DNA of 64,000 bases, taken from positions 9,255,501-9,319,500 of the forward strand of contig NC_092576.1 in the NCBI RefSeq assembly GCF_037975245.1, read 5' to 3'. Of the stretch, positions 59,815 to 64,000 are shown in pieces. The stretch comes from Apostichopus japonicus. Its lineage: Eukaryota; Echinodermata; Holothuroidea; Aspidochirotida; Stichopodidae. The position numbers were made by a program, and so were the translations under genes. Each line of letters starts with the position of its first letter. The stretch's first letter is position 1. The notes beneath the pieces were generated by a model. That model made no database searches and had not been told where the DNA came from. It saw only the letters and a list, made by a program, of their open reading frames with translations.

Positions 59815-61495
59815 TAGGCTTGCACGGTAAACCGGTTTTAGTACCGAAACCGGTTTTTTCCAACCGAATTTCGGTACTATTTTTTATTTTAAGAAAACCG
59901 AAAAACCGGAAAAACCGAAATGTGAATTGCAAATACTGGAAAAAAAAAAGTTTGTTGACTTTGGTTTCTCCTTTTTACTGTTCTTTTTGCAATATGAAAG
60001 TAAATTGCAACAAGAGAAAGCTTTTCTGATAGACGACATTGTCAGCTACGATCCGCACACGCCATAACCAGTGCCTGAGGGTGGATAGCTAGGCCTAACA
60101 TTAGGCTATGCAGCCCATATATGCGTGCATCAGTTAGGTAACCTTGTAGTATTGAACTGACCTTGGTGGCCAACGTTAGCAGTAGTGAGAAGTACACACT
60201 CAAATGACGAGATGCAGTTCCAAATAAATTGTTACATTCAAAGTGTTTGCCCTCTATGTGTTGTTCTTATTATTTAACTTCAATTTAATAGTAGAGGATA
60301 TGGAGAAAATCTTTTCAAACACATTGATCACAGTTCGTGTTCAAAAAATGAACGTTAAAACTTGAAAGGTACATTGCGCAATCCACAATACAATACTGGG
60401 GGCTCTGTGAGTTTAACAACTAAGATGTAACAAGTAACATTAGAACAATCACGGGGGGGGGGCTCTGAGTTTAACAACTAAGATGCAACAAGTAACTTTA
60501 GAACAATCACGGGGGGGGGGGGGTTGAGTTTAACAACTAAGATGCAACAAGTAACAGAACAATCACAGTCCATTATTCATAAGAGACACCTGGCGTCAGG
60601 CTTGAGTCAAGGAATTAATTTAAAGGAGTAAAAATGTTGCATACATGGCTGGAAATTACAGATGTTGCTGTTGGGACAATTCTCCTTTGTACGCTAATGG
60701 ATTTTATTTTCTTTGTAAGTTTCCTTTAAACATTTCTTCTTATCAGTTATCAGACAAGGCGTCTCTCAGTTGGTTTTTCGTTTACGTTGATGAACACATG
60801 TTTCCAACTTAAACGTTAACAATTTACATTCTTTGACGACCTAATCCCGCTTTTGCCAGCGATATTTTTCAACTTGTACTTGAAAGTGTAGACGGTAAAT
60901 TCTCTTCACTCCTTGAAGAGAAATTTATTTTACCGCCAAGATACCACCCGCGAACATGGCTAGAGCCTCGTGCAATTTGGTACCTTCATTGGACCAATCA
61001 TATTGTAAAGCATTTTTTTTTTTAAGATCTCCAATTGGTCATAATGGGGTTTACGCTCGGGCCTCATCTCCGAAAATATAACATATAATATAACATGACC
61101 GTGATATTTTTTTCTGAACACGAATTTGAACTTCGTGAAGTACAGTAAACAAGACAAACGATACGTGTACGTGATGTTAAAACTTTAAGAAAAAATTTCA
61201 CTAACACATTTCTTTTCGACATATTTACTTCAGTTCAGTTAACGTGGGTTATAAAATGAGAGTCGTGAAGGCAGTAACATTTCTTGAATTTATTCTTCTT
61301 AATTTTAACAATTTACTGCGAACGAACAGACTTGAACCCACTGTTGATAAAGCTTCAAAAATACGCATCTTAGCGATCGAGATTTGGATGTTTTCAATGC
61401 AATTCAGGAGGGGAAAAAAACCGGTTTTTGAGCCAGATTCGGTTTTTTGCTAGAGAAAAACCGGTTGTAAGTTTTCACGAAACCGTGCAAGCTTA
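59815..61495. mobile_element. Non-autonomous hAT transposon, 1681 bp
   Basis: The 8-bp duplication CCCACAGG (59807-59814 and 61496-61503) flanks the inverted ends TAGGCTTGCACGG and (reverse complement) TAAGCTTGCACGG. An 8-bp duplication with TA(G/A)G-type ends is typical of hAT. Both subterminal zones are packed with AACCGGTTT-like motifs, likely transposase binding sites. No transposase frame is present; the longest ORF (69 codons, near 61244) has no known domain. Uninterrupted copies 1 and 3 of the host repeat show the empty site. Confidence 0.92.
60411..60568. repeat. 58-bp tandem repeat, three copies, inside the hAT element
   Basis: GTTTAACAACTAAGATG recurs at 60411, 60469 and 60528. The first two units end in a run of G (eight to twelve); the third lacks it. 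Confidence 0.9.
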
Positions 61496-61688
61496 CCCAC
61501 AGGTGACCTTTGACCCCAAATTTTGGACCATCTCTGATACCCAATGGTCCTTGTGTCCAAGTTTCATGAAATTCCATCAAACACTGTGCGAGTGGGAGCG
61601 GTTTTATCAATTGTTGACGGATAGAGTGATAGAGTGATATAGACGCCGCACTGTAACAATAGCTCACACCAGCATGCTGGTATGAGCT

Positions 61689-62906
61689 AACTAGAGCACC
61701 AATGGTGCAGAAGCTCATACCTTTTCGAGCTTAAAAATGTAGGGCCCACAAAACTTTATGGCCCACCAAATTTAAGGCCATTTTTCAGATTCCACCAATT
61801 CTGGGCCATGAGGGATACCCCCCCCCCCCTCCTTTAGCAGAATCCTGGCCACACCACTGGCTATAATTCCTATTTTCCCCCTTTAAATCCTATTTTACCC
61901 ACTCTCTCAAACAATACCACTGACCTACCCTATTAAACTTTCTCCCCTCTACCTGAGCAGACCTGAAGCACTCCTTGCCAAAATTTTTGCTGGCTGCCTA
62001 CAATACCTCAGGCTCAAAGACTTCTAAGAATCGGCAAGTTCTGATTGGCTATAGGGCTCTCATGCTTACAGTTCGACAGTTAATAACAACTCCCAGTCCT
62101 GCTTTAATTCCACTAACAGCCTCTGCAGAGCTTAACCACAAATGTAAGCAAGCACTGCAGAGACTGGGAGACAAATTAAAGGAGCTTTGGCAAAAGGTGA
62201 AGGCTCAGATTTTTTTAAACAATGGGGATTAATTGTAATTAATTAACTTTTGACCAAACATTATTAGGCATCACCTAATTCATACACAATCCAACAATCA
62301 TCAGTTCAACTTTGAATATGATCCATCAAAATCTTGAGGAGATTGAGATATTTGAAAATATTACAAAGAATGACCCCCGATGACCCCCTAAATGACATAT
62401 GACTTCAATTTTCCGAACATCCCTCGTAACTCTCATCCCGAGGAACGTTGTGACCAAGTTTCGTTATAACTGGTCATACACTGTACGAACAGAAGCAATT
62501 TGAAAATATAGGGCCGCGGCCCGGGCCACAAAAGACCCCTAGTTGATCTTTGATCTCAAATTCATGAACACCCTGAAGGTAAAACTTCCATAGTACTATC
62601 GTGACAAACCCTCAACATTGTACCATGGAATCTGTAGGAGAAGAAGCATTTGGCGTATTTCCACAAAATGGCCCATTACGGCCCACATGTGACCTTTGAC
62701 CCCAAATTTAGGACCATCTCTGATGGCCCTATACCAAATGGTCCTTGTGTCCAAGTTTCATGAAATTCCATCAATAACTGTGCGAGTGGGAGCGGTTTTA
62801 CCAATTGTTGACGGATAGAGTGATAGAGTGATAGAATGATAGAGTGATAGAGAGATAGATGCCGCACTGTAACAATAGCTCACACCAGCATGCTGGTATG
62901 AGCTAA
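61689..62906. mobile_element. Repeat X, copy 3
   Basis: Full-length copy starting AACTAGAGCACC and ending GGTATGAGCTAA, joined head to tail to copy 2. It carries a longer GATAGAGTGATAGA tract near its right end than copy 1. An 85-codon open frame at 61975-62232 (ends LKELWQKVKAQIFLNNGD) lies in a segment shared by all copies. Confidence 0.88.
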
Positions 62907-63399
62907 AATGGAGGAAAATGACAATTAAATAAGAACAGATGAACAAATTTCTAAAGATAACATTTAAAACTTTTTTTTGTACCTACCAGGTCAAATTGTG
63001 CCATATACAGATGCTGAGTTGTGTGTGTTCTGGAAAGTCCGTAAACGCTGTAACAGTTATTGTAGGCTAGCAACGTTGCCTGTTGCTAACATTCTTTTGA
63101 GTAGAACTCGTCTATCCCTGGTTGGTAGATGAACTGTTCAAATAAATGTTTACTGGATCTGAGAATGAGCAGTTTTTGAAGAGGTTCCGAGCCCCATTGT
63201 TCGACAGGTTTGCACTTGTAGTAACCGCAGTGTTATTGCGAGTCTGAAAGATCGCTAGGCCTAGTCCCTGGTCAGTCATCTTGTTACTGCTAGTAGTAGT
63301 AGTAGTGCTTACGTTATTGTTAGGCTTAGCAACAAGGTTTCTTCTGTTAAACTTATAGTGTCAACATTGGATGCTTTACGCTTCGGTTCTTCGTTGAAG

Positions 63400-63434
63400 C
63401 ATGGAGCTATAAACTCCCAGTTTATAGCTCCATG
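63400..63434. repeat. Perfect inverted repeat, 16-bp arms, 3-bp loop
   Basis: CATGGAGCTATAAACT, CCC, AGTTTATAGCTCCATG. A strong hairpin in DNA or RNA on either strand. Short ORFs across it on both strands are products of the symmetry. Confidence 0.93.
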
Positions 63435-63809
63435 GTTGAAGCACCTCGATAATGTTGCTGACATTGACTCTAGCTCAAAATTAAGCTCAAAATTAATCCC
63501 TAAGTCATTCATGTTACTCGAAGTATTTAGCTGGATGATTTAAGAAGTACGCACAGTGTCTATTGAGACTCAGTGTGTGTTAAAACATATACAGTACTAC
63601 TGCTGTAACTAATTGCAAGTAGGCTATATACTGTACAGTATTCTTTTGCAATTTGGAACATTTCTTTGCCCATAAACATATTTGCATGTACTCATGGCAA
63701 CGTTACACCATGTCTTCACTTCTTTTAATTATGACTTCATGTTTGATCAAACCAGTGTTTGTCTAACATTTCGATCCTGAAGCAATTCTCCTCTCTATAC
63801 AGTACACTC

Positions 63810-63840
63810 GACCAGTCTCGAATCGCATCCGAGACTGGTC
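63810..63840. repeat. Perfect inverted repeat, 11-bp arms, 9-bp loop
   Basis: GACCAGTCTCG at 63810-63820 and CGAGACTGGTC at 63830-63840. Confidence 0.92.
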
Positions 63841-64000
63841 CAGTATACAGAAAGTTGGGTTAGGCATTTATGAATGAAACATAAATACAGACCTATGTGC
63901 AAGTGGACAACTTTAACACATTACACATATAACAAACAAATATGTTAGATGTGACATGTGTACAGTATGTACACCACAAGAGTGTATTACAATGTAATTG

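Larger units (their letters stand above)
58869..61690. mobile_element. Repeat X, copy 2, split by a hAT element
   Basis: Left part 58869-59814 and right part 61504-61690 together match copies 1 and 3; the 8 bases CCCACAGG are doubled around the insert. The right end TATGAGCTAA joins copy 3 directly. Confidence 0.88.
62907..64000. other. No gene seen; two hairpin-forming repeats
   Basis: About 1.1 kb without recognisable coding or RNA features. Two perfect inverted repeats are listed separately. A possible donor near 62987 on the minus strand follows no recognisable signal peptide. Confidence 0.55.

Noticed and set aside
63358-63543. Overlapping ORFs on both strands around the hairpin
   Set aside because: The mirrored peptides arise from the inverted repeat and have no domain.

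Overview
The window is eukaryotic, AT-rich and mostly intergenic or intronic. It shows spliced exons with GT/AG borders, long introns, (TA)n microsatellites and many transposable-element families. The mix (a DIRS retrotransposon, a Rex1/CR1-like LINE, THAP-bearing TTAA transposons with a P2X7-ballast-like protein, hAT elements, a proteinase-K-type subtilase and multi-Ig receptors) fits a marine invertebrate deuterostome such as an echinoderm, perhaps a sea cucumber. That assignment is inference, because no rRNA, mitochondrial or species-diagnostic gene is present.

Layout. 1-14684: eight complete and one partial copy of a 1784-bp satellite unit, nearly identical to one another. 14685-15804: a diverged continuation of the ninth copy that carries a more complete version of the mobile element embedded in each unit. 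15805-18618: no gene seen. 18619-21316: a minisatellite of about 125 bp split by a 5'-truncated LINE. 21860-24157: 5' exons of a secreted subtilisin-like protease on the plus strand, broken and missing its catalytic core. 25079-32720: two adjacent DIRS-type tyrosine-recombinase retrotransposons on the minus strand, forming a GC-rich island. 33520-33856: a lone signal-peptide plus Ig exon on the minus strand. 35048-37287: a modular transposon related to the satellite unit. 37288-42230: no gene seen.

42523-54515 (minus strand): ten exons that join in frame into a membrane protein with one V-like Ig domain, three further Ig domains, a transmembrane segment and a short cytoplasmic tail. Its signal-peptide exon was not found. 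Just upstream of its first visible exon lies a 3.2-kb TTAA-flanked, Kolobok-like DNA transposon (54626-57816). It holds two broken converging genes: one related to the P2X7 ballast domain and one with a THAP zinc finger. The right end (58869-62906) has two adjoining copies of a 1.2-kb repeat also found in an Ig-gene intron; one copy is split by a 1681-bp hAT element with a perfect 8-bp target duplication.

The only gene that looks intact is the Ig receptor. The subtilase and every transposon-encoded protein are degenerate. The points most worth following are the P2X7-ballast/THAP transposon, the homogenised TE-derived satellite with its sharp boundary, and the four-Ig receptor with non-canonical domains.
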